This document shows positions 35,162 to 44,936 of a stretch of DNA of 64,000 nucleotides, piece by piece. Source of the stretch: Diospyros lotus (Eukaryota; Streptophyta; Magnoliopsida; Ericales; Ebenaceae); the NCBI RefSeq assembly GCF_014633365.1, contig NC_068347.1:11685655-11749654 (forward strand). The letters are read 5' to 3'. The notes beneath the pieces were generated by a model. The model had not been told where the DNA came from. It was given only the letters and a program-made list of their open reading frames with translations, and searched no databases. The position numbers and the translations under genes are program-made. Position 1 is the stretch's first letter. The number at the start of each line of letters is the position of its first letter.

Positions 35162-36796
35162 TGTTAGAACAGTAGGTTCTATGGCACACACCAAGATTTA
35201 AAATCCTTTTGATTGAAAATAAAAAACTCAATGCACGTGAGGATAATGAAATGCTAGCAATGATAAACAAATAAAAAGAAACATAAGCAAGAGAGAACAC
35301 AAAGATTTATAGTGGTTCGACTTAACCCAAGCCTAATCCACTACCTTAGCTCCTCACTAAGGATTTTTCAAACCATCCACTATCAACCCCCTACTCAACC
35401 CGAGTAGGTCTTCTAGTCCGAGACTAGGAATTACAACCTCCGACTCAAATGAGCCCTCTAGCTACACAAGCTAGGAAAATAACAACGATACAAATGAAAG
35501 AGAGAAGCTAAGAGTTAACACTCTTAGTTACAAGTTCTCTCACAATGAAAACTAGGCTTAAGAATAGATTTACAATGATAGAACAAAGCCTTGCATAGAA
35601 AAATATAACAATGAAAGCACAGAGAACACTGTAAGCACGAATAAAATGATTTGTAATATTTAGATCATCTTGTTTCCGTCCATTAGCCTTCTCTTGATCA
35701 TCCATGACATGTATATATAAGTGTCCCACAAAGTTGAAGAGAAATATAGCCGTTTGGAGCTGTTGGAATTTGAAAAAAATAGCCGTTGAAAGCTTTATGC
35801 GAAACACATAGTCGACAGAAAATAGGTTAGTCGACTATTTTATCAAATAAAACTAGCCATAGTCGACAGACAGAAAAGCATAGTCGACTATCTTATAACA
35901 CAAAAATCCCATAGTCGATAGATACAAATGTATAGTTGACAGATGTGAAAATGTGAAGAAAAATTTGAATTTACAGAACAAAAATAGTCGACAGATGAAA
36001 TAACATAGTCAACTATCCTTACACAATAGTCGACAGAATGAAATATAGTCGACAGAGGCCATATATAGTCGATAGATTAAACAAGCATAGTCGACTATCC
36101 TTATGCATAGTCGACAACACTAAACAACATAGTCGACTATCTTCTTGAAAAATCTAAAAACTTAACAGATAACATGTAGAAGCACACTTGATAACATGTC
36201 CTCATTTTGTTTAATTTATATTTTTCCTTCCATTTACTTTAATACATAAATGTAAATAAGAAAGTACCCCCCATTTGGATTCAATAAAAATATCTAAGAA
36301 ATCAAAATCCATAAGAATAAAAAAGTAGAATTTGAATTTTAGTAGGAACTTAGGATTTTGCGATTTTACCACCTCCAAGATATACACTTTCTATTTCTTG
36401 AAAAATTCGTTAAAAATTATTTTATCACTAATGAATGTTAGCTATTGAATTACCGGGAGTTAGTTTTCTAAAAGGGAAACATTTTCATATATGTCTCCTT
36501 ATAAGGTGCTAGTCTTCCAGACTTAGAAAAAATATTGAAACGTTATCAAAATGAGTTTCAAGATATGATGCATGAACTAAAGGATTTTTCATACAATTAA
36601 GTTTCAAGCCAAAACCTTTCATGCACGTTTCAAAATATGAAAGCTTATTTTGAAGTATGAGATTAACATAAATGATTTTTCATACTTAAGATTGGATTTT
36701 CATTAAACACATATATGTTAAAGATGGTCTTTTGCCTTAGAACAATTTTAGCTCTATGTTGACCAACGACTTCAAAGCTAATTTGAAAATCATTTT
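35162..36796 (+). mobile_element. Cop-H: copia LTR fragment related to Cop-M
   Basis: It starts TGTTAGAACAGTAGGTTC and shares with the Cop-M LTR the 'tggcacacaccaag' start, the 'ggccctctag.tacacaagctagg' words, the GTATATATAAGTG TATA box (35712-35724) and the ATAGTCGAC cluster. Similarity fades after about 36190, and no GTTCTAACA end is found, so the right part is truncated or diverged. No target duplication can be seen. It carries no gene. Confidence 0.75.
35807..36141. repeat. Cluster of about 14 ATAGTCGAC palindromes in Cop-H
   Basis: About 14 copies of ATAGTCGACTAT/ATAGTCGACAGA in 335 bp, mean spacing about 24 bp, starting about 80 bp downstream of the TATA box. The order and spacing partly match the cluster in the Cop-M LTR, so the array is a stable property of this family. 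Confidence 0.9.
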
Positions 36797-37548
36797 GCCA
36801 CACGAATTTTATAAATGCAATAGTTAAAAGTCAATAGCATATATTTTTCAAAAAAATACATTTCATATATGCAACATGATTTCACGTAAGAGAATAACAA
36901 GCGTTTATGTATAAGAACTTCACAAAACACGTCTCATGCAATACAATTCTCTCATAAGAGAATAAAAAATAGGATTTGGAGTATAGGAGTCTCACCTTGT
37001 TGGTTTATTTCTTCGACGGTATAATTTCACAGCAAATGGCCTAGGTTTCTGCAGAAAACATTTGTTTCGGTAAACCTAACCTTAAATATTTTTATATGGG
37101 GTTGAAGGGTATTAAATTAGGGGCATAACTGGAAAATTTAATGAAAAAAGCACCTCTCACGCGCCCCAAGAAGTCTAGCCACGCGCCCTCACGCGCAGCT
37201 ATTATTCGGTGCGTGTATCTCACGCACTGCACAGCAGTCTCGGACTGCTTCACCTCGGGTTGGTATTTCGGCCATAACTTCCTCGTTTTAACTCCGATTC
37301 GACCCCCGTTTGAACCTACGCGGCCCTCTCTTCCCCCTCTATAGGATTATCAAAAACATTGTACTTACCTCACTTTTTTACTGACTAATTTTGGTGAACT
37401 CCGACGAGGCTCGTTCTCTACCGCTTCTTCGCCGCTTTCTTCCCGCCTTCTTGCCGAACTCCCTTCTCTCTCTCTAGAAAAAGCTCCTCCTATTAGAGTG
37501 ATTCACTCCTCAAACTTGGTCGGAATGATTTGAGAAGAACCCATGGTG

Positions 37549-37559
37549 CCTTTTTATAG
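37549..37559 (-). promoter_or_regulatory. TATA box of the Chr-E 5' LTR
   Basis: The complement reads CTATAAAAAGG. The same sequence is in the other LTR at 27719-27729. It would start minus-strand transcription of Chr-E. Confidence 0.7.
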
Positions 37560-38150
37560 ATTTCTCCAACCAATTACATTATGCCACTTGTCAAAATCTT
37601 AGCCATGGACTCCAAAGACTCAAAGCCATAATTGAGTGGCTTTTGAAAACAAAAAATAGAATGAATTGAACTTTTGGAATCCAAGCTAAAACCCCAAACT
37701 TCTTTCAAATAACACTTTGACCCTTATTTCAAGTCCTCAACTTTAATATTTTACCACATAAGCTCTTAATTTTATCCTTATTTCGTTTGGATAATTCTCT
37801 AATTACAATTACACCCTCAAACATCAAATTTATCGAGATACTTAAAATTTCAAAATTAATAAATCAAAATTACTCAATATATATGATTTTTCGAAAGCCC
37901 CTTAACCTTCATTCGGTCTTTTTAGGCTACAACTTAACTTAACCGAAAATCATTTCTGATTTGATTTCTTTCAGCGTCATAAATCTCGCATCGAGACGCT
38001 CATCAAAAATATACCTTTAACCTTAGGTATCTAAGCTCTAGGGTACTCCCTACGACTGATTCGGTTACTCATTGCCAATTCAAACATATTTTTGGTATTT
38101 TAAACTCACTTAAAATACATGGCATCTTCAGAAAAATATGGGGTATTATA

Positions 38151-38513
38151 CTACGCCCTTACGGGGTCTTTATTCCACTCGAAAATGCTTTGGGGTTGCC
38201 TCCCTGGAAAAACTGCACCACCCCTAGGGTCCCCTCAGCTTCCCAGAGGTCCCCTACGACCATTTGGTACTAACATCTATTCGAACTTATACAAAAATTA
38301 TTTCAGAATTTATTTCCCATCTAACTGCTTCCAGCATCATCAATCTCATCTTTAGACGCTCACCAATCTCATGCCCTCTTCCCTAGACATCCCAGCCCAA
38401 GACATTTCCTGCCGTCAATTAAGCAATTTATTATTTTCCTTAAAATCGCACATAACCTAGTAAATCACCTTAAAACCCATAAATTAATTATTTCCAAAAT
38501 CAGAGATGTTACA
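38151..38513 (-). repeat. Solo LTR S3, right part
   Basis: It continues the LTR interrupted by Chr-E and ends GAGATGTTACA. It is followed by the ATGGG duplication. Its last 130 bp resemble the tail of the LTR fragment at 1-1475. Confidence 0.85.
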
Positions 38514-38960
38514 ATGGGGATCAAAGAATGGCCTGTGCCTGCTATGTCTCTTCCATGAAGAGAATGAGGAAGAGAAAGGATGAGACATTATCGATTATAG
38601 AACGGGCTATACATAAATCTCTCACTAGGCAGGTTGTATACAAACCCTAATTGGTTGAAAAACTAGAAGCTGTGCAATTAAGTGAGAATGAACTAGAAAA
38701 AGAGGTGCATGTTAGCTCACAACTCCCTAAGAAGTTGAAGCAAGAGATTGTGAAGTGCCTGACAAAAAATATTGACATCTTCGCTTGGACACCAGCTAAT
38801 ATGCCTTGGATTAGCCTGAATGAAATTTGTCACCACTTAAACGTGGATCCACAATTTAAGCCTGTTTGTTAAAAGAAGCAGAATATCGCTCCTTATAGGC
38901 TACCAGCATTGGATGAGGAAATTGATAATTTATTAGAGGTCAGATTTATATGAGAAGTAT
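38514..38960 (+). pseudogene. Tat-B protease-RT linker
   Basis: Reading resumes after S3 with ACYVSSMKRMRKRKD (Tat-C: ARVCYVSS). It continues with ELEKEVHVSSQLPKKLKQEI, NIDIFAWTPANMPWISLNEI and NIAPYRLPALDEEIDNLLEV. This is the conserved linker before RT. It ends at the RFI(stop)EV segment near 38957, where the RT catalytic region should begin. Confidence 0.8.
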
Positions 38961-39990
38961 AAGTATAGCCGCTAACTAGTAGGGTGGTAGCCCTAAATCG
39001 GTTTTTGTCCAATCCGCTGAAAAGAGGCTCCCATTCTTTTAGACATTAAGAGTTGGGAAAGGTTTTGAATGGATGGAGCAATGTCAAAAGTCCTTTGAGG
39101 CTTCAAAAGAATATTTGAAAGAAGTTCCCCTTTTGACACATCCAAACACCAGAGAATCCTTATATTTGTACTTAGGGGTAAGCGATAGAGCAATTAGTGC
39201 TGTGCTCTTAAGAAAAGAAGACCAAATTGATCGACCGGTATACTATGTTAGTAAAGTTTTGCAAGGCCTTAGAACACGATATCCTTTCATAGAGAAAGTA
39301 GTCATCTTTTTGATAAATGCTTCCCGAAAATTGAGGTTATACTTTTAGGCTTATTCATCATTGTGTTGACCAATCAACCACTACAAAGTATCTTACAGAA
39401 GCCAAAATGTTTAGGTCGACTTACTAAATGGTCAATTGAGTTGAGTGAGTATGATATACAATTCATACCAAGACAAGCCATCAAGGGACAAGTGTTAGTT
39501 GACTTCACAGTTGAGTGCACACCCGTTAGTGAAATTGAAGCCAAAAATCTATCGAAATAGTTGATGTTTGTTGACGGAGTCGCTAACTCACAAGGAAATG
39601 GTGCTAGAATAGTTCTCATTCCCCTAGAGGGGGAGGTCTTGGAATACTCCCTAAGATTTGCATTTTCCAGATCAAATAATGTAGCAGAATATGAGGCATT
39701 AATTGCTGGGATGAAGTTGGCTCGAAAACTTGAAGTGAGTTAGCTAATAGCTCACAGTGATTCCCAACTGATTGTCTAACAGTTCCATGGGAAATATGAG
39801 ATAAGGGATTCGATAATAACACAATATCTACAAAGGGTTAAGGCCTTTGTGTAATCATTTTAAGACTTTCAATTGGTACAAATTAACCAATCTCTTAATA
39901 GCCACGCCAATGCCTTATCCAAGTTGGCATCAACCAAGGAGATAGTAGGAAGGACTGTATTTGTTGAAGTTCTCTAGAAACCCATCATAG
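38961..39990 (+). pseudogene. Tat-B RT connection and RNase H; RT palm deleted
   Basis: After 38960 the sequence jumps to VALNRFLSNPLKRGSHSF, a position beyond the polymerase site in Tat-C. Roughly 600 bp holding the fingers, palm and YVDD motif is absent. What remains is FEWMEQCQKSFEASKEYLKE, SLYLYLGVSDRAISAVLLRK, VYYVSKVLQGL, then RNase H: FVDGVANSQGNGARIV, NNVAEYEALIAGMKLARKLE, IAHSDSQLIV and NSHANALSKLAS, where the last acidic residue (HADAL in Tat-C) is Asn. Stops are frequent. The element cannot make its own RT. Confidence 0.82.
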
Positions 39991-41125
39991 AAGAGAATGA
40001 AGTCACATGTATTGATGTCGTTAATGACTAGAGAACACCAATCCATCATCATCTGATAGAAGGAGAATTACTAGATGATCAAAACACAATTAACATGTTT
40101 CACTATTATCAATGGGGTGCTATACAAGCGAGCCTTCACCATGTCGCTCTTGAAATGTTTGCATAATTTTCTTTTGGTCAACATGATGCATTAAGAAAAG
40201 TTAAAGAATGTGACAGGTGCCAATAGCACTCTCCTAAATAATCTGCCCAAATCTTTAAACTACCATTTACATACTTGGGTTTGGATATTCTGGGTTCATT
40301 TCCTCAAGCTTCTAGCCAGCAAAAGTTCCTCCTAATAGTAATGGACTACTTTACAAAATGGATTGAAGCTGAGGCGTTAGCCACCATCATTGCTAAGAAA
40401 GTTGAGAATAAGATATGGAGAGACATTGTATACCAATTTGGGGTCCCACTAATTATTAACACTAATCATGGAAAGTAGTTTGACTGTGATTCATTCCATA
40501 GATTTTTGTGAAAATTTGGGAATTCAGCTACGAATTGCCTCAGTAGCGTATCCCCAAGATAATGGCCATGCTGAAATTAGCAACCACACTATTCTACATG
40601 GCCTGAAAAACCATCTTGATGGAGGAAGGGGAGCATGGGTTGATGAATTATCAACCGTATTATGGCCCTCTCGTACCATCAATTAGGTTGTAAGAGGGGA
40701 AACACCTTTTAATCTGGTATATGGAACATAAGCTCTGATCCCTGTGGAAGTATCTCTTGAATCCTCTAGATTGAACGCTTATGAAAGTAATGGAGATGCT
40801 AGCAATTTTGCGTCACTAAGAGAAAATCTAGATTTGATTGAAGAAAAAAGAGAGCTGCCATTTAGTTAGCTGCATATCATAAAAGAATTGCAGGCTACTA
40901 TAATTCTCGGGTAAGGAGCAGGCCACTATAGAAGGCGATATGGTGCTTAGAAAATCAACTATTACTAACACACTTCGAGAAGATGTAAAACTGCTAGCTA
41001 ACTGGGAAGGGCCATATCATATTCAGAAGATGATTGACCCTAACACTTGCATTCTTCAAACACTCTAGGATGAAAGCATGGGCAAGACTTGGAATTTAAA
41101 TCATCTCAAGTTATAGTATCCCATT
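39991..41125 (+). pseudogene. Tat-B integrase
   Basis: The order is a worn zinc region (VKECDRCQ near 40200), then YLGLDILGSFPQASSQQKFL, DYFTKWIEAEALATIIAKKV, the second acidic site as NTNHGK (Asp to Asn), a TAG at 40476-40478 in place of Gln, FDC, then in another frame AYPQDNGHAEISNHTILHGL with the catalytic Glu. The C-terminal part has ETPFNLVYGT, LIPVEVSLESSRLNAYES and NWEGPYHIQKM. Many stops. The Asn and the TAG at this site match Tat-A. Confidence 0.82.
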
Positions 41126-41314
41126 CGAATATGAAACGTAGGCATAGTGATTGCTAAAAAGGATGTGAGCCTAACATGGGGCCTTAGGCATAGGCACATT
41201 AGATTGAGTTGCATAAAAATATTTCTCTTCCTTTATACATTGCATTAATGTTATGTGTTTATGATTATTCAATCTTTTCTCGCAAAAGATCTGTTGCCAT
41301 GCCTATGGCCCGAC
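41126..41314 (+). other. Tat-B 3' untranslated start, before S5
   Basis: Short non-coding stretch after the pol end. From about 41287 it already reads as the repeat 'ctgttgccatgcctatggcccgac' that continues after S5 at 44060. Confidence 0.6.
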
Positions 41315-42075
41315 TGTAACGACCCGTTAGAGGGCCCAGTATTTATTCAAGAATGATTTAATTAATTGTTGAAGTATTTGATTAAGCGATTTTGCCAATT
41401 AATTATTTAATGTGGCAATTTAGAGATTTTGAAGGAAAAGAATAGCATTTATTTCTTTTTAATTTTGGAGTTAAAGAATTTGCCAAGGTGGCAAACTGGT
41501 GATTTTTAATTGAGATAATAGTATTTAAATAGCATTTAAAAGGCATTTATTTTGTGGATTAAATGCAAGGGCATGAACATAATTTTGGAGTTTTATTATT
41601 ATTTGAGAGTTTTAATAATAATTTTTGTATTATTATTAATTAAGTGGGACTATGTATTTAAAGAAGAATGAGAATCCATGTATGAGATGGATTTGGATTA
41701 AGAGTCTCCTAGTCCTAATAGGAGAAGGTTTTGAGAGTCTCCAAGTTCAATTGGGAGATGGATTCCAAGTTATAAAAGGAAAGAGATCTAGGACTTTATA
41801 TCTATATATAGAGCCCATTAGCTTAGCTTTTCTTCACACCGTGTGAAGAACAAAAAGGCCAAGAGATAGTAGAGGCTTGCTAGAGTCTTCAGGATAGCTC
41901 CAGGGTTCGATCAGAGAGTTCTATCAGGTAAGTATTCTTCCTGTAATCCCTTCCATTACAGGGTCATATCAGTTTTGATTTCAGATTATTCCAGTTCTTC
42001 GTTGTAGTTTTCAGATTTATATCAGTAAACAGAGGCATATATATATATGCGTATAACAGTGAAGTTATGAGTAAG

Positions 42076-42669
42076 TTCTATTACTCCTTATCCATTTTGG
42101 ATTGCTAGTTCTATTAATCTTTATCCATTTTGGATTGCAAGTTTTATTAATCCTTATCCATTTTGGATTGCAAGTTCCATTAATCCTTATCCATTTTGGA
42201 TTGCAAGTTCTATTAATCCTTATCCACTTTGGATTGCAAGTTCTATTAATCCTCATCCATTTTGGATTGGAAGTTCTATTAATCCTCATCCATTTTGGAT
42301 TGCAAGTTATATTAATCTTTATCCATTTTGGATTACAAGTTCTATTAATCATCATCCATTCTGGATTGCAAGTTCCATTAATCCTTATTCATTTTGGATT
42401 TCAAGTTCTATTAATCTTTATCCATTTTGGATTGCAAGTTCCATTAATACTTATCCATTTTGGATTTCAAGTTCTATTAATTCTTATCCATTTTGAATTG
42501 CAAGTTCTATTAATTCTCATCCATTTTGGATTGCAAGTTCCATTAATCATTATCCATTTTGGATTGCAAGTTCTATTAATCCTCATCCATTTTGGATTGC
42601 AAGTTCCATTAATCTTGATCCATTTTGGATTGCAAGTTTTATTAATCCTTATCCATTTTGGATTGCAAG
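42076..42669 (+). repeat. 33-bp tandem repeat, 18 units, in S5
   Basis: The unit is close to 'cattttggattgcaagttc' plus 'tattaatccttatc'. I count 18 units with single-base differences and no length change. Because 33 is a multiple of three, every unit reads as 11 codons (LILIHFGLQVL type on the plus strand, RTCNPKWIRIN type on the minus strand). This gives long open frames that are probably by-products. It is absent from S2. Confidence 0.93.
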
Positions 42670-42709
42670 TTCTATTACTCTTAGTTCTAATATACAGATA
42701 CCTTGTATC

Positions 42710-43040
42710 GTATCCGGATGTATCTAAAGTTTTTCGTGATATCCGGATGGTTTGTTTATACATCCGGAAAGGTCAAGATAATATTCGGATGTCTTGCCTG
42801 ATATCCGAATGCCTCCCTCAAAAGTTGAATTTTTCATTCGAATAGTCCCCAGTTATATCCGAATGCATCAGTGAGATATCCGGATGACCAGAATCATATC
42901 TAGATGTCCTAGTTCATATCCAAATACTTCCCAACATATCCGAACAGCTTATGCTTTGAATGTCAGTGTATCCGGATGAGCCTTCTTCGTATCCGAATGT
43001 CTTTCATCATATTCGAATATCCTTCCTAATATCCGAATGA
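42710..43040. repeat. Cluster of about 15 ATCCGGAT-type palindromes in S5
   Basis: About 15 copies of TATCCGGATG or variants (ATCCGAATG, ATTCGGATG, ATTCGAATA) in 331 bp, mean spacing about 22 bp, directly after the tandem repeat and downstream of the TATA box. The site matches that of the CATTCGAATG cluster in S2. Confidence 0.9.
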
Positions 43041-44059
43041 CTTTTCCAGAAATTCAATTTAGCTTCCAGTGAATCCTAATTCAAGTTTAATTCAATTAAT
43101 GTATTCAATACCTTCCAACATTGAATTCATAAGCCAGAACATGACAAGTTAATCATACCCATACCTTAAATCATAGTTCATTGAATCTTTGTATTCTAAT
43201 ATATAGATGAAGATCATATCATGTTCAGCATTATTATAACATGATCAGCATTATTTTGTGAGATTATGTGCATACATTTTGGTATGAGCATTGAGCATGA
43301 CTTTATATGGAGCACTACATATCGTGTGCTAGCATTTATGTGAGCATTGCATTGCATTATGCGTGCCAGGTGGCTTATCCGCGGGGATCCCATCAGTTTC
43401 AGTTTCAGCTCAGCTTATGAGTTGCTCGCCTGGTGGCAACCAGGGGGCTAGGGGCTTTGCCCACAGTATGTGCTTACAGTTTTTATGTATGCAGGTTTCA
43501 GTTCAAACAGGTATGTATTATCAGATTATGTGGGCCTATGAGCCAAAGTTGCATACCTGCATTTAGTTTACAATTTATGTGCATTACATTTTTATGAATG
43601 CAATCAGACAATGATTATACAGTACAAGTTCAGTGAGTTATTTATCAGTATCGATATTCTTCGATTCAGCTTCATTATTCTTTCCAGCTTATTACTTGCT
43701 GAGCTTTTGTAGCTCACCTTGTACTCTTCACCCCTCCAGGTTCTAGTAGGGGAGTATCAGATGTGGGGCCTAGCAGCAGTGTTCAGTAGTGTGTGTACGT
43801 GGAGCCGCTCAAGATAAAAGATGTCTGGGAGTTTGTTGAGTTCTATAGAGTTTTCTCAGATTAGATCTATTTTATATTTCAGTTGAGGGATTGTCCCTTA
43901 GACAGAGTTTATGCTTTTCAGTCTATATTGACTCAAAGTTTTTATCCTAGTTGATTGAGATGTTCAGTCATGGTATCGGATTTCAGTTTATCAGCCAGTT
44001 TATTTTTTTATCCCTAGTAGCACCTCTTCTCGATTAGTTCTAGGAGAGGGGGTGTTACA

Positions 44060-44931
44060 CCGACAATGAGGTGAAAAATCAAGACCTATCCCACTTATAG
44101 CCCAACAATGAGGTAAACCCTAAAGACTTGTTGCCCAGCGTATGACCCGACAATGAGGTGAAAAATCAAGGCCTGTTGTCTTGCTTACAGCCTGACAATG
44201 AGGTAAACCCTAAAGACCTGTTGCCCTGCCTATGGCCTGGTAATGAGGTGAAAAATCAAGGCCTGTTGTCCTGCTTACAACCTGACAGCAAGGTAAACCC
44301 TAAAGACCTATTGCTTTGCCTATGGGTCGATAACGAGGGGAAAAATAAGCTCGTTATCTTTCTTAAAACCTAACAACGAGGTAAACACCAAAGACCTGTT
44401 GCCCTACCTCTGACTTGACAATCAGGGGAAAAATAAGCCCATAGTCCCGCTTACAGCTCGATAACAAGGTAAACACTAAACACTCGTTGCCCTACTTATG
44501 TCTAAGCGATGAGAGGAAGAATAAACTAGTTGTCTCGCTTGCAGCCCGACAATGAGGCAAAAACCAAGAGATTATTGTCTTGCATGTGACCCGATAATGA
44601 GGAAAGACACAAGACCTTTATCCTGCGAATAGCCCAACAACGAGGTAAACCTTAAAGACCCATTGTCTTGACTATAGCCGAGCAACGAGGGGAAAAATAA
44701 GCTAGTTGTCTTGTTTACAGCTCCTCAACTAGGTAAACACCAAAGAACTATTGCCTTGCCTATGGATCAACAACGAGGGAAAAATTAAGCTTGTTGTCCT
44801 GCTTATAGCCCAACAATGAGGTAAACACCAAAGACTAGTTGCCCTACCTATAGCCCGACAACGAGGGGAAGAATAAACCCATTGTCCTGCTTACAACCCG
44901 ACAACAAGACAATGTAAGATCGTTATTGTAA
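44060..44931 (+). repeat. Tat-B tandem repeats after pol
   Basis: About 52-bp half-units alternate: 'gacaatgaggtgaaaaatca' with 'ggcctgttgtcctgcttaca', and 'caatgaggtaaaccctaaag' with 'acctgttgccctgcctatgg'. Together they give a roughly 105-bp higher-order unit repeated about eight times with decay to the right. The first bases of the array are left of S5 (41287-41314), so S5 inserted in the array. The position matches the repeat blocks of Tat-A and Tat-C. Confidence 0.9.
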
Positions 44932-44936
44932 CGCCC

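Larger units (their letters stand above)
26152..38150 (-). mobile_element. Chr-E: Ty3/gypsy chromovirus (Tekay/Del-like) inserted in S3
   Basis: Two LTRs (26152-28319 and 34506-38150) flank a minus-strand gag-pol with a C-terminal chromodomain. The flanks CTGCG (26147-26151) and CTACG (38151-38155) are a target duplication with one change. A primer site for initiator tRNA-Met and a purine tract are present. In element orientation both LTRs start TATAATACCC instead of TG and end in ACA. The first about 205 aligned LTR bases differ at about four positions, so the insertion is fairly young. Two later events changed it: S4 inserted near the gag start, and Cop-H sequence replaced part of the right LTR. 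Stops and frameshifts disable all genes. Confidence 0.9.
34506..38150 (-). repeat. Chr-E 5' LTR (right), carrying Cop-H
   Basis: It aligns with the left LTR from TGTAACACCCC to GGGTATTATA, apart from 35162-36796, which is copia sequence. Without that insert it is about 2.0 kb. The minus-strand TATA box is the complement of 37549-37559, and the CACGCGC patch is at 37155-37235. Homology to the left LTR stops after 'ccgacctcatag' and resumes at 'gccacacgaatttta', so about 141 bp of the original LTR was lost with the insertion. Confidence 0.9.
41315..44059 (+). repeat. Solo LTR S5 (2.75 kb), sibling of S2
   Basis: It starts TGTAACGACCCGTTAGAGGG and ends GAGGGGGTGTTACA. The target duplication CCGAC is perfect (41310-41314 and 44060-44064). 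A TATA-like TATATCTATATATAGAG lies at 41798-41814. It holds an 18-unit 33-bp tandem repeat and an ATCCGGAT palindrome cluster. The 3' part (43245-44059) is clearly similar to the complement of S2 12439-13270, including a 'gggatccc.tcagttt' block. The tandem repeat explains most of its extra length relative to S2. Confidence 0.9.

Noticed and set aside
42076..42669. Evenly spaced repeats that could suggest a CRISPR array
   Set aside because: Units are contiguous with no unique spacers, and the context is a plant LTR.
42102..42845. A 247-codon open frame, hydrophobic and repetitive, and the matching minus-strand frame
   Set aside because: It is the translation of the 33-bp tandem repeat in solo LTR S5. 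Both strands are open because the unit is a multiple of three. No start context, domain or neighbour supports a gene.
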